Shown one piece after another: positions 23,475-35,415 of a DNA stretch of 64,000 nucleotides. The DNA is from Limonium bicolor (taxonomy: Eukaryota; Streptophyta; Magnoliopsida; Caryophyllales; Plumbaginaceae). Every line of letters starts with the position of its first letter. The stretch's first letter is position 1. The notes below the pieces were generated by a model. The model saw only the letters and a program-made list of their open reading frames with translations, did no database searches and was not told where the DNA came from. Both the position numbers and the translations under genes were made by a program. Location of the stretch: assembly GCA_023374045.1 (NCBI GenBank), contig CM041776.1, positions 348,191,636 through 348,255,635 of the forward strand, given 5' to 3'.

Positions 23475-26400
23475 TTATTCATCACTTTCAATGTTTGCTT
23501 CCTTGAGGTGCAAGTGCTTTTCCCTTTTCTGAAACTCGGTCAATCCTTTCCCGCTTCCTGTCACACCAACTTTACCAAACGGATCCTCAGGAGACTTGAA
23601 TATACTCTCCTTCTTCCTCCCCGAAAAGAATCCAACCTAGTAAATGTAGTTAAAAGCACAAACAAACAATCATCATCAGATATGTATATACCATTACCAC
23701 TTGGCAGTGCAGACTTAGCCCGCAAACTATAAAAAAAAAAAAAAGTAGTATTTGGTATAATCTAACCCACCCATAAACCCCCATCATCATATATCAGAAG
23801 AAACCATAAGTCTTGTGCACTAAATGAAAATCTAGTACATTCATGAGTGAAATAACAACCAAACCCATACTGCATTATTTAATCCAGTACTTGCTAGATT
23901 GTGCCTTAATCAATCATCTATTCATATTCTTCCTACATCATCCACTGATATTATAAGTATAGTATCCTTTTTAACAGTTTAACCATTAACCCATCACCAA
24001 TTGCATTTTTGAGAAACTCATGGCACTTATAAAGAGGGGAAAATAGAGGACAATTTTTAAATCAGACGCTGACCAGATATATTGAAAATCAGGTCATTTA
24101 CCTTCTTAGCACGGCCTTTGGTAGTCTGAAACTGTTGCCAAGCATTCTGTCGCTTATTCTGTGCCACCTCAAGTTGCTCCTTTCGAACCTTTGATTTGAA
24201 TGCATGTATCTTCTTACGTTTTGCAGCTTTCTGAAACATAAATATTAACAGACGGGTTTTCAGATCACAATGATCAGTACCATATATCTTCAGCAAATTT
24301 AAAAAAAAATCCAGTACGCTTAATGTGCCAATACTACCTGATGATCCACATACAGTATGTAAGGATCAGTGTGATAAATCACAAAAAAACACACACAAAC
24401 AGATGAGTAACAGCAATCACCTAGCAAAGGCCACAAGATAGCCCTTTCAATGTAATAAAGAAACCGGACCCATTGAAAAGCAATTCTCAGCACTTTGACC
24501 TGTATTCCTACTTATCAGCTACACGACAACAAAAGCAAATCTATCATCCAACAGAGGAAAAGAAGCAAGAAGCAGCCATCCATACAGCAATACTAGTGTC
24601 CAATAGCCAGCTACCCAGGGTAGCATATATATTGAGGATAAGATGCGTGAGTGAATCTCAATTGCGGTGGTTTGGTCATGTGAATAGAAAACAAAGGGAG
24701 GACACGGTTAGATGGATTGAGATGTGGGCAGAGGGAGGGAGGGATAAAAGGGAGAACAAGACCTCGACGAACATGAGCTAGAGTGGTCAAGGACGTGTGG
24801 CTACTCAGGATATATGAGAGACTGTCAATGAAGACATAGTGTGTGTGCGTCCATGCGTGTGTGTGTTTGATAGTCTATTGATTTTACCACTGTTTGTGTT
24901 TTTCTTTCTTCTATGGCTTTGCCCAACGTCATATATTGATTTCATGTTATGTTAGTCAACCCCAATTATTTTGGAAATAAGGCTTTGATATTGTTGTAAT
25001 ATTTCAACAGCATATAATTTTCAGATTCTCATTTTACTTGTGCAGAAAACCTAGGAAATTGTCTCACGACTTCTTCCTAGAGATATTAAAGAGTCTCCGG
25101 TAGATTCATTTCTTCTCTCCAGATGCAAGTGGATATTCACCCCCATATGTGATCAAAATGCTAGTCGGATCAGACCATGAGAACAATATTCTTGTATTTC
25201 ACATAGATTAGAAAGAGGAGATATATATATATACGTACCACATCTTCAGGATCCTCAGGATTTATGCGGAGCTTTGGTGGTATACTTTTTTGTTGTAGAT
25301 CAGCTATGGCAGATTGAGCAATCTTGCGTTTTAAGGCTAGTTTAGTGGCTTCAGCTTCCCTTTCAGCTTCCAGCAAAGCATTGACAGCTCCATCTTCAAC
25401 TGGCCTTACATTGGCGGGATCAACCTATTCACCCATAAATGTTATTACCTCTTTATTTTTATAAGGCCAAAATCAGCCCACGCAGGGACCAAGGAGGCAA
25501 CAAAATGGTATTATAGTTTAAGCTTTAGAAAATACCCAAACAAATTATGGAAGGGAATGTTAGCAGAACATCAATGGCATAAAACAGCAGGATACAACAT
25601 CAAAGCCTTATTCCCAAAACAGTTGGGGTCGGCTAACATGAATTAGGGGGGCGTTTGTTTCGAGCGGGGAAATGAAATAGAATTAGGAAAGGGAATGGAG
25701 AACAAATAGAAAAGAATTGCCTTTGATTTTCCCGGTTGTTTGTTTGAGCTGGGGGGAATTATATAAATAATCGGTCAACGGCCCCCGGTCAATGGCTGCC
25801 GGCTGCCGGTCAACAAACACTAATTGCCGGTCAACATTCACCGGTCAATGGTCATTAGTCATCAATCAATGGTCATATGTCACCGGTCAACATGTACTAG
25901 GGAAAGAGAATCACATTCCCTATTAAAGGGTGGGGAATCAAGATAGAGGGTTTTGGGTAATCCCATTCCCTTTCTCTTTCCCTTTCCTGAAAATAGGAAA
26001 AACTGACAAAACAAACAGCAGGAAAGGGAATCGATTCCCTTTCCTGATTACCCCAAAACAAACGCCCCCTTAAAATATGAAGTTGGGGCAAAGCCATTGT
26101 CATAAAAGAAAGAAAAACACAAAGGAATAGAAAAATAGTTGTGCTACAAAGGTGCCCCATTTAAACAGCAAGAGCTACTACAGAATAACGTACAGCTTCA
26201 ACCGACCAAACAGTGGCATAATCAACTTCAAAAAATAAAATATACATAGATAAAATCAACGCAATTAGTTACAGAAGAAGCAGTTAATCAATGGTACAGT
26301 GAGCATTTTGCCACAAAAACAGTTCAACGAGATTTTTTTTTAAAAAAAGGCTAACAAAAACATTAAAATAGAGCAGAAATATCCACAAAATCTACTCTTG

Positions 26401-29400
26401 GATCACAATGAAATTCAACCACCGCTAACGAACATTGTTGAATGTTCCTACAGCAAAATGAATCTAGAACATCAGCAAGGGATTGTACAGTGGGCCCAGA
26501 AAAGTTAAAAAGATTGTGTATCATTCACAACAATCAAAAAGAGTACTCCCCTTGTTCTAAATAGATGATTTTCTAACTGTGGGCACCAGAATTAAGGAGA
26601 AAAAAAGTAGTCAATTTTACCCTTACTTTTTGTATTGGGAATTAAAGTAATTTGAAAAGTAGAGTTGTGAGATAAAAGTAGGTAAAATTGGAAGATAGAG
26701 GACAAAAAAGACTATAACATCTTATATTTTGAAAAGAGTCAAAAAACCATCTATTGAGAACAAGAGGGAGTATTAAATAGTCATACCTCTTCCTTGTTCC
26801 CCCACTCATCAAATGCAACATAATAACCATTTGGCGTATGAGCCTCAATTGTAGCATTATACCTGAAAATTCAACTGATCAAACAAGGAAAAGAAATTGT
26901 AAAACAAAAAACTGAAGCAGACAGAAGTAAAAACATGGAATCAAAATTTTTGAACCCACCATTCCCCGTCATCACTCCAAACTGCTTGAACTTTTGATCC
27001 AACAGGCATTCTATCATCCAGCTCTAATGAGTCAGCTTGTTCCTGACAAAGGAATAAACATGTTGCAAGCAAGGTCAACATAGCACAGAAGCATAAACAC
27101 AAAATCGTTTAAACAAACAAGCAGGCACATTTTCGATTACTCTCTTGTGGTTGTAGAAGCAAGTTAAAGGGCTGGAAAAAAAAAAGGTAAATTGTCAGAT
27201 GAACAATCTAGCAAGAACCAAATTTTTAGCCAATCTAACCCAACTACTTACACGGGAGAGAAAATTAAGTACTACAAAATGTGGGCAAAAAGAAAAAAAG
27301 GTACAATATATTATCCATGTCCCAAAAGTCAAATGGGGTAGAGGAGGGTGCACAGATAATCAAATAGCATGGGCATTAACAATCTGCCACACTAGAGCAC
27401 AAGGGAAAGTACACCTAGGCATGTAGTAAAGCCCTTCCAGATTTAAGGAACAATCAACCACTCGTGAGAAGTAGTTTTTAGCAAAAAATTCCAATGTAGA
27501 GGACATCAGTAAGTATGCAAACAGAAACTTCCAACTAAAGGGAAATACAAGAGTGAATAAAGACTGCAAAATTACTCTTCAGCGAAAGAAAAAAATCAAA
27601 AAGTATGCACATAGTTCATATATATTCATATTTATAGATAAGAAACCCAACTGTCGATAACTAGAATGAAAAGGAGGAATGTAATTAGAAATGAGAGAAG
27701 ACACTTCCATTCCGCAAACAGATTTGACCAAAATGAGAATGGGATATACAAAAATTCCAAATGAAATATACAAAAATTCCAATGAAATATAGACAATACT
27801 GGAATAAAAATGAATAGCATTAGAGCAGCAGCTTTTATTTCTAACATATGATAAAACAATTAACAACCCATGGCGTTCATGAAGCAAAAGACATTCATAA
27901 AGAGACCACCAAGCTTCAATAGATATGCTCTTTATAATATAAGAAATTAGATATCTCAGAACTAGTCAGTGTAGAGCTTCACCCACACAAAGTCATCAAA
28001 AGTTGTAATATATACATAGTGCTAGTGTTTAATGATTTTCAACGAATGATCTTCATTCAAAAGGAAACCAAGGTAGAAAACCAGTACATTAAGCAGTGCA
28101 AAGTCACTAGGTCACAAATCAGTATCAACATTTGAAATACAAGATACAAATTCACGACCTCTTCTAGTAGAATACATCTAATAGAATATGCACTAAAGAG
28201 AGAGGAATACCACTTGAGGCTGGAATGATCTGTCAGAATGAAGCAGAGTAGATGACGAACTAGCTCCAGCTGCAACACCAGATGCAGAACTCTCATTTTG
28301 CTTTGCCGTGGCCAACAATTCTTCAGTTAACGAAATCACCTGAAACCCCAAGGAATAGTCTATCAGTTCAAACAGTAAATATATATATATATGCAAAGGC
28401 CAATCCATTTTTGTTGCGTAGTTTCGAACTTAGAATTGTAGTGTGAGCATCTGAGGAACTGAAATCATGAAGAACCAGAAGCTGAACACCCGTCAGATGG
28501 GAAACCTGCAAATGAATCAAGGTAGAAGTGATGGGCTCCGGAACACATTTAAATAAAAAGATCAAACTGTTTACCATTTTGAAATAGCTCCCTTACTCAG
28601 AAACTACGTACCATCACCTAGCATAGAACCATCTGTACCTTCAGACTACGAAGCCAAAACTAACTGTGTTTGTGATAAAAGCTTATCACTCATTTCCAAT
28701 ATGCCACTTAACCCCCTCTATCTCCATCCCCTCTCTCCACCAACCACCCTTAATTCCTTTTATCTTAGGAGGTATAACAGAAAAGGTACAGAAGCCATGA
28801 GAATAATGATCATGTGACAGAGAACAAATAGGAACCAACGCAGATATAAGTAGAAAAGTGACTCCTTATCAAAAATAACAAAAAAGAAGAAGAAACTGTC
28901 AGCAATGCTCACCTCTTGAAGCTCTTTCTGCATATCAGCATACTCTGAGTTTCTAGGGTCTTCAACCAACAACATCTTCACCTAAACAACAAAAAATTAA
29001 GTGAGAACAAAGATACTAACTGAAATGGAGAGGAAAGGTGCAGACAAAAATCAGTAAAAGAGCACTTCAATCACAACAAAACGTCCAGGAAACAAGGGGC
29101 TGCTGATGAAGAAGACTAAATCGTTTCAAGAAGACTGGCGCAAGATTATGCTACAGGGGCAAATTTCAGAAGCAACCAGATACAGTATACACTAAGGTGT
29201 CAGCTCATAAGAGGAATTAACTATTTGTTAGGATGTAGACACTATAGAGATTATTAGCATAATTTCAGGGGATCTAGCTACTTGACGTACTAGAAATCAT
29301 CCACATCCTATAATGCATGATCACGGGGATATAAGCTACAGCAATTCTGGTCCTTATTACAATTATCCTACTCCTCGTTCAAATAAAAGTTGACAAATGA

Positions 29401-30741
29401 AGGCCTTGCTTGTCACAATAAAAACTACAAAAGAAATAGATTCTAATTTACACAATTACATGGGTACAATCAAATGTATAAAAACCCCCCCCCCCCCCCC
29501 CCCCAGTGTAAAAAATTAACCTAACCAATTTGAACTAGAGTTCGATACCCTAATTTTGATGAATCAAGCTAAAATGCATATGTAATCACATCATGTAGAT
29601 CATCATTAGATGGTTACACTTGAAACTAGCTACCACCCCCTCTAAACTCATACCACATATTTGCTTTCTTCAATTGCTATATTTTCTCTTTATAAGCTAC
29701 CACGTTTTGAATTAGTCAAGTTTTACAGGAAGGAGTTCAAAATGTGATTGTCTCAAGGTTGAGCAAATAGCATCTTGATAAAGCCACACACAAGCGAAAT
29801 GAAAATTCCTTGTAACCACATATTCTAATTCAAATAGGTACGTTCAAATGTAAAACCCAACCCCCCCCCCCCCCCCCAGTGTAAAAATTAACCAATTTGA
29901 ACTAGAGTTTGATACCTTATTTCCGATGAATCAAGCTAAAATGCATATGTATTCACATACTGTAGATCATCACTGGAAGGTTACACTTGAAACTAGCTAC
30001 CAGTCCCTCTAAACTCATCCCACATGATTTCTTTCTTCAATTGCTATCTTTTCTGTAGATAATCTACCACATTTTTTAATTAGTCAAGTTTTATAGGAAG
30101 GATTTCAAAATGCGATTGTCTCAACGTTGAGCAAATAGCGTCTAGAAAAAGCCACAAACAAGCGAAATGAAAATTCCTTCCAACCACAGAATCTATCTTA
30201 CACAATTAGATAGGTACCTTCAAATGTCTAACACCACCCCCCCCCCCCCCCCAAGTGTATAAAATTAACCAAGTTGAACTAGAGTTTGATACCCTAATTT
30301 CAATTATCGAAGGAGTTCAAAATGCAATAGTCTCAACGTAGTGCAAATAGCATCTTCAGAAATCCAAACACAAGCGAAATGAAAATTATTTCCAACCACA
30401 CGCGAACTTTCGCTTCTACCAACATCCCACAATTGTTTCGTTCCGTCGGCCTTGTATAGTAAAAGTACGGTAGTACAGGAATGAGCCCATATTGATGATA
30501 CATCGATAGTGGGAGAATTATTAGGCAAGGGGTCAACAGTGTTCCATATCATGTAGGAAAAGCTCAGATACGAAAAACCCTAACACTTAATATCTCAATT
30601 TTTCTTGTATGGGAAGATTTACTAATCAGCGAGCGAAGAGTATGAAACAGGGGGAAGGCATACCTGTTGGAGTTGCTCTTTGTAAGTGGAGAGGTTAGAT
30701 GCGAGCTCCTCGATGCTAACCTCTTCACCACCACCTTCCAT
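23475..30741 (-). CDS. SPF30: SPF30 / SMNDC1-like Tudor-domain splicing factor
   Basis: Nuclear pre-mRNA splicing factor; in the family the Tudor domain binds methylarginine tails of Sm proteins and helps tri-snRNP join the spliceosome. Exons (minus strand): 30741-30664, 28981-28913, 28339-28211, 27042-26960, 26862-26787, 25424-25239, 24230-24102, 23636-23475. All introns are GT-AG, phases agree, total 912 bp (303 aa). Residues 1-60 are helical and acidic (MEGGGEEVSIEELASNL). The Tudor domain spans about 98-153 (MPVGSKVQAVWSDDGEWYNA, FDEWGNKEEV). A basic helical segment (REAEATKLALKRK, KAAKRKKIHAFK, KGRAKKVGFFSGRKK) includes the likely nuclear-localisation region. The C terminus is FQKREKHLHL then ESDE. 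Length matches plant orthologues (about 300 aa). Introns are swollen by transposons but the reading frame is intact. Confidence 0.95.
24610..25005 (+). mobile_element. RTE-type LINE 3' fragment in SPF30 intron 6
   Basis: Encodes the C-terminal RTE signature SQLRWFGHVNRKQREDTVRW, then ends with the usual RTE 3' sequence (agtcaaccccaattattttg, then aataaggctttgatattgtt). It is 5'-truncated and antisense to the host gene. Confidence 0.75.
25590..26130 (-). mobile_element. RTE-LINE tail split by a Tourist MITE
   Basis: Two pieces, 25590-25645 (caaagccttattcccaaaac, then ttggggtcggctaacatgaa) and 26070-26130 (gttggggcaaagccattgtc). Read on the minus strand they form one RTE 3' tail like that at 24900-24990. 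The MITE at 25646-26069 separates them. Confidence 0.7.
25646..26069. mobile_element. Tourist-like (PIF/Harbinger) MITE, TSD TTA
   Basis: Terminal repeats GGGGGGCGTTTGTTTCGAGC at the left and the complement of GGGGGCGTTTGTTTTGGGGT at the right, flanked by TTA at 25643-25645 and 26070-26072. The interior carries imperfect cggtcaacnn/caatggtcat repeats. It lies in SPF30 intron 5 within an older RTE tail. An open frame across it is not a gene. Confidence 0.88.
26546..26770. mobile_element. Stowaway MITE, TSD TA, next to a splice donor
   Basis: Ends ctccccttgttctaaataga and tctattgagaacaagaggga are inverted repeats flanked by TA (26544-26545, 26771-26772). The interior is AT-rich and self-complementary. 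Its right end is 16 bp from SPF30 exon 5 (26862-26787), just inside the intron after the donor. Confidence 0.88.
29440..30405. repeat. 376-bp intronic tandem repeat with poly-C tracts, 3 units
   Basis: Units start near 29440, 29820 and 30189 in SPF30 intron 1. Each begins with tcaaatgt and a C run (20, 17 and 16 C at 29485, 29861 and 30237), then agtgtaaaaa, gaactagagtt and cacaagcgaaatgaaaatt. The third unit has lost about 150-180 bp internally. No open frame. Confidence 0.9.
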
Positions 30742-30985
30742 CTTTGGTTTTCTGTATTTTTATTGGTATCGTGCGTTGCCTTTGCTTTCTACAAGAAGCG
30801 GGGAGCAATTCGACCAAACTTTGGATAGAAGGGGGCAGTAGGAGGGAAGGAGGTGTTTAGTTCCTTAGGCTGGGACAGGAGAGTATCTTGTTTCTCTGAG
30901 TCTGAGTCCTGGGGACGATTGCAGGTTCTTCCGATTCAACGCTGTGCCGTAATAGCGTCATTTGGGGAACCTCCTCAAAAAAAAT
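30742..30985 (-). promoter_or_regulatory. SPF30 5' UTR / proximal promoter region
   Basis: GC-richer stretch upstream of the SPF30 ATG with CT-rich tracts on the minus strand (for example ctcctgtcccagcc). No clear TATA box. It is bounded by a Stowaway MITE, so the promoter is compact or uses MITE sequence. Confidence 0.4.
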
Positions 30986-30988
30986 GTA

Positions 30989-31225
30989 CTCCCTCGTCCT
31001 GAATTGACCGTCCTGTTTGCTTTATGACACGTTTTTCCACTTCAATATTAAGCATATAAGATAAAATAATTTTTTAAAACTAAATTTTGTAACATATAGT
31101 TTATCATGTAAGGAATCATATGTAAAACTTAAAATTTCAAAATTAATTGATCTTATATGTTAAAAATTGAAGTCAAGCGACACATCCAAATAGTAAACAG
31201 GACGGTCAATTCATGACGGAGGTAG
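30989..31225. mobile_element. Stowaway MITE in the SPF30 promoter, TSD TA
   Basis: Ends ctccctcgtcctgaattgac and the complement of the right end gtcaattcatgacggaggta pair as Stowaway terminal repeats, flanked by TA (30987-30988, 31226-31227). Its nearest end is about 250 bp upstream of the SPF30 ATG. Confidence 0.85.
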
Positions 31226-31409
31226 TAGTCATTTGGGGAACGAGTATCCAGCAGCGTCTACGTGTAATAGCGTTTCCGAGTTGTGTGACTTATTTATCAG
31301 GTTATCTTTGCTTTAAAAAAACGTTAATTCACTAATCCCACGAAAAAGTTTGTTAACACAAACATATCAAAGCTTTTAAAACAAATCTCATCACACAAAA
31401 ATTAATTTT

Positions 31410-32345
31410 GATTTAGGGATACCACTAATAAATAAACTTAAATATTTTAAGATCGAAAAGTATGTACTAGTTTACCACATAAATATTTTTAATTCACAAT
31501 ATATCATAAATTTAATAAAATATATTAAAACCAATAATAATAACCAAATTATTTTATTAAAATATTGGTTAAAGTTGAATGAAAATAAAAAAACCATATA
31601 TTTAATCACAAAACCTTTAGATATATAAAAATTATTATACATTATATATAAGATAAACAAAGATAGATAAGAGTATGACAATCTTATTTTTTTAAAAGAT
31701 CACTTTTATATATTTTAATACAACAAAAATTAATATTATATATAAAAAAGTAACTAGTAAAAAATTAAAGTGATGTTTATATGAGTTAAAATTGTACAAA
31801 ATATAAAAGTATCATATATTTAATAATAAAATCACTAACAATATAAAGTATAATATATTAGATAACCCACAAATTATATTAAAAAATAGACGAAAATAGT
31901 AAAGGGGACGATAATTCAAATTTTTTATAACATTGCTTTATAGGAAAATAATATTTTTTAATATTTTTTTATTGTTATAAAATACTTAGAGTAAAAATAT
32001 TATTATTAAATCTAATTTTTCGTGACAACTTTTTATTTTTAGTCAAATTTTTAGATTTTAAATAATATATTCTAAATTTTTATATTTTATAGAATTCACA
32101 ATTATTTATGGTACTTTTTTTATACAATTTTAAGAAATATATTAATAATCTTAATTTTTTTACTGTTTTTAATATATTTTGTTATTATTTGTGGTATCTT
32201 GTGTATTTAAAATATGTATGTGGTATATTGTGAACTATTTATTAACAAGAAGGGGTATTTTGGTCTTAAAATGTTTAGTTTTAGTAATTAATGGTGTCTG
32301 GTGAATTAAACTTTTTAGTGGTATTCTATGAATTTTTCCGGAAAA
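31410..32345. mobile_element. Decayed foldback (MULE-like) element
   Basis: Very AT-rich sequence with opposed similar ends: gggataccactaataaat near 31415 against ttagtggtattctatgaatt near 32315. Matched internal stretches include attttaagatc and ttcacaatatatc. The right end (aggggtattttggtctt...agtggtattctatgaattttt) resembles the intact foldback element at 58920-60568. No target duplication was found. Confidence 0.45.
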
Positions 32346-32349
32346 AAAG

Positions 32350-33285
32350 GTAGGTTATCTTAGCTTCAATTTTATATTATTTCACTTTGATTATGACCTT
32401 GTTTGTCTTGGTGTTTTGAGGCATATGGCATATCTACAGTGTAAAGAGGTGATCTATGTTGGGTTCTATGTGGATCACGTTTTCTTTTATAATAGCATAA
32501 TGTCACATATAAAACAACCAAGACAAAACAGTCACAAATATGTAAAATCGAACAGAGTCATGTCTTATACAAGTTGTTTTAGCTTGTGTGATAAGTTTGA
32601 CCAACTTCAAATCCTTGTGTCTAGGGGTTGCGGTGAAGGATGCGGATGAAGCCTTATTGAGGGCAAGCCTATGGGGAGGTGATGCTTTGCTTTCCTAAAT
32701 CTTGGTTGTAGCGCACACAGAGTTGTGTGATGTGGGTCTAGGAAGGCGGTCAGGGTGTAGTTTGTTGGTGGTTGAGTCACACTATCTCCCTGTGGTTCAC
32801 TTTTCCTGGTCTGGTACCTCTGTCGACCTGATGGTTTATGTGTTCCTTCATCAGCTGGCTTGTGATAGTAAGACAGTTGGAGCAGCTCGTTGGCCTTTTG
32901 TCGAGTGAAAGGGTAATATAGTGGCTCATTGTTTAGCTCACTATATGTTTGTTATGTCCAGATGAACCGATTGTGATGTAAACTGGTTGTCAAAGTATAA
33001 TCTTCGTTTAAGTTTAATTATCTCTTTTAAGTCAGGTTAGATGGTAAAGAACGATAGAGATGAAGGAGATAAACTGAATTTCGTGGTTCATTGTGTTGTG
33101 CAACGACGGTTTTTACTATGGAAAATGAGAGAATACAACCCTTTTGTATTATTAATTTATGACCTTATATCCTAAGCATTTACAAAACTAAAGATAAAAG
33201 GGGATCCGGATACTACCACCACCGGGGACACTGATGTTTCTCTTGTCCATCCATACCTGTTCTACAACGTCGGTGGTGGTAGTGG
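32350..33285. other. Intergenic, no gene recognised
   Basis: Mixed-composition sequence with short open frames but no recognisable domain. It may be the decayed flank of the MULE that follows. Confidence 0.3.
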
Positions 33286-33289
33286 TATT

Positions 33290-34740
33290 ATGAGGTGGGA
33301 GGATGAACAAGAATTTGAACTAGGAGATTGGAGCTACAGTGATGAATTTAAGATGGGTATGCTTTTTCGGACCAAAGATGTGCTGATACATGCAGTGAAG
33401 AGACATCATATTATTCCTCATCGGTCGTTTGTGGTGAACCGAACAACCACAAAGTTGTGGGACATCTACTCCCCAGATCAAAATGAGTGTGGATGGAGAT
33501 TGTGTGCTACGATAATGAGGAAGCACCCTAGTTCTTTTATGATCACTGTTGCTGAAACACCCTAATTCTTTTATGGAGACAATCGGCCAATGCTCACAGT
33601 GTTACGAGATTCGACGGGCCTCGAAAGTTGTTCAAAATCACCACTACCTCTAGAGCATCAACTTATGGGTTCAAGGGTGGTAATCGACACACCGTGAAGC
33701 TGAGAGATGGTCATTATACTTGCCAGAAATAACAAACTTTCATAATTCTAAGCTCACACGCGTGCGCAGCAGCTGCCTTCATACATGGACAATACTACTC
33801 TTATGGGACTGTGGTACACTTAGCAAAAGCAGCTCAATGTGTACAACCGACTCTTTGTCCCATTTGGTGATCAGCATTCGTGGTCTCCATCAGATTTTCC
33901 CATCATTCTTCCCGATCCATCTCGTGTGCAAGGAAAGGGAAGGCCAAGGTCAACTGTATTTGTAATGAGATGGATTTGAAGGAGCCGAAGAGGAAGACTA
34001 GGTGTACCAAGTGTGAGCAGGAGGGTCATAATAAGAGGAGATGTCCTAATAAGATTGGTTCTTAGTGTTTACTATTTAATACTTGTTGATTATTGTTGTA
34101 CATGAATTTACTAGTTAGACATCATCTTTATATTATTCATTGAATATTTATGCAATGATTTTTATGTTCTAAAAGTTGCATATCTTACTTTTTTTTAAAA
34201 AAAAAATACAAGCTCTTAATATAGTTGAATGTTTGTTATAAAATATTCAGCTACACATGAATCTTGGTCCACCTCCTGGTTCTATTCTTAAACATCAGCT
34301 TAGTCATAGGTTTAGGTCCATGTTGGATGGGAATGAGTACAGGTATTACATTGTCACCGCTTCGAAGCTTTTTTACGACGTGACACACATGTGCCTTATG
34401 ACGATAGAATGCGTCTATATTTAGAGGCTTCAGGATTCTGTGGTGTTACCAGTGTAACGTTCATCTCCTTGGATTGACATTTAATCACCTCGCTGGTGGA
34501 AAAATGGCGCAAAGAGACACATACTTTTCATATGCCATCAAGGGAGACCACCATCACTTTGGACGACATAGCTCTACTATCTGGTCTACCTATAGAGAGA
34601 CAAACAGTCATTGATAGTACGCAGAGACTAGGAAGCATTTGTGCGACGATCTTCTTGGAGCTCGACCATCTGATCTCTTTCATCATATTAGGTTCAAGCT
34701 GTTGCGTATGTCCTTTGAATTCTATATTTAATATATAAGA
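33290..34740 (+). pseudogene. MULE transposase relic with plant mobile domain
   Basis: Pieces of a Mutator-like element in order, in shifting frames: the MuDR-type N-terminal DNA-binding region (33290-33565; FKMGMLFRTKDVLIHAVKRH, then GWRLCATIMRKH); a degenerate SWIM-like piece around 33700-33800 (RDGHYTCQK, SSHACAAA); a CCHC knuckle (about 33999-34062; CTKCEQEGHNKRRC). The catalytic core between the first two is missing. After a gap comes a plant mobile domain (about 34395-34640: DDRMRLYLEASGFCGV, EKWRKETHTFHMPS, TTITLDDIALLSGLPI). PMDs occur both in transposons and in MAIN-type host proteins. Several stops and frameshifts make it non-functional. Confidence 0.75.
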
Positions 34741-34850
34741 TAATATAATTTTATAAAATTAAATTTTGTAATAAATCACGTAACATAAAATTTAGTTTCA
34801 TAAATTATTTTATCTTTTGTGTTCAATATTGAAATGAAAAACGTGTGAGG
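34725..34850. mobile_element. Stowaway-related hairpin remnant
   Basis: Self-complementary stretch (ataagataatataattttat and its mirror ataaattattttatcttttg) ending in ttgaaatgaaaaacgtg. It matches the interior of the Stowaway at 30989-31225, but the terminal repeats are gone. Confidence 0.5.
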
Positions 34851-34859
34851 TTGTACATG

Positions 34860-35309
34860 ATTAGAAAGAGATCCAAAAGGAGCCAGTCTTCTACAAGGAA
34901 CTTCAATGCATTGATGTTGAAAGCAAAAAGTACATGAGAAGTGTTTCCAACTCGAAATTTTTTTTAAAAAAATAGACGCTAGCTGTGCAGATCATCATAT
35001 ATGAGGAGCCAAAAAATACTCCCGAAAGATATTGTACAACCCGCTCGAACTCATTTCTGACATTATCAGCATCTCGCTCACCACATTGCGCCACAGCTTT
35101 GGCTAACACTCGAGTAAATCAGTATCTGTCAATAATAAGATGGAACTCCTCTAGTCTACTACGCCTAAAACAACATCTTGTATTTGAGGGAGGTGTAGAG
35201 CATTCCTAATTCTATCTATACTTGAACCTTTTTCTCTTATTTTTATCTTTTTGAAGATAAATGACAGCACAGATGAGAACCCGAAAAGCCCTTTGGATTT
35301 ACATAATTA
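34860..35309. other. Intergenic, 3' of CLPX
   Basis: No gene is supported. A 68-codon open frame on the minus strand (34903-35109, containing RNEFERVVQYLSG) has ordinary protein-like composition but no family I recognise. It could be a further MULE or PMD remnant. Confidence 0.3.
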
Positions 35310-35315
35310 TTTATT
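35310..35315 (-). promoter_or_regulatory. CLPX poly(A) signal AATAAA
   Basis: AATAAA on the minus strand, about 100 nt beyond the CLPX stop codon, within gtagaataaataattatg. The position suits a plant near-upstream element. Confidence 0.5.
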
Positions 35316-35415
35316 CTACACCGATACAAGATGGAAAAAAATTGATTCAAACATCCAAAAGAATGAGCTTTTCTGTTGTCCCTTCTCTTCTCCCCCCTCG
35401 TTTCCCTTCTCTTTT

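Noticed and set aside
24473..24781. Plus-strand frame in SPF30 intron 6 as an independent gene
   Set aside because: Its only recognisable part is the RTE-LINE C terminus, followed by the RTE 3' tail.
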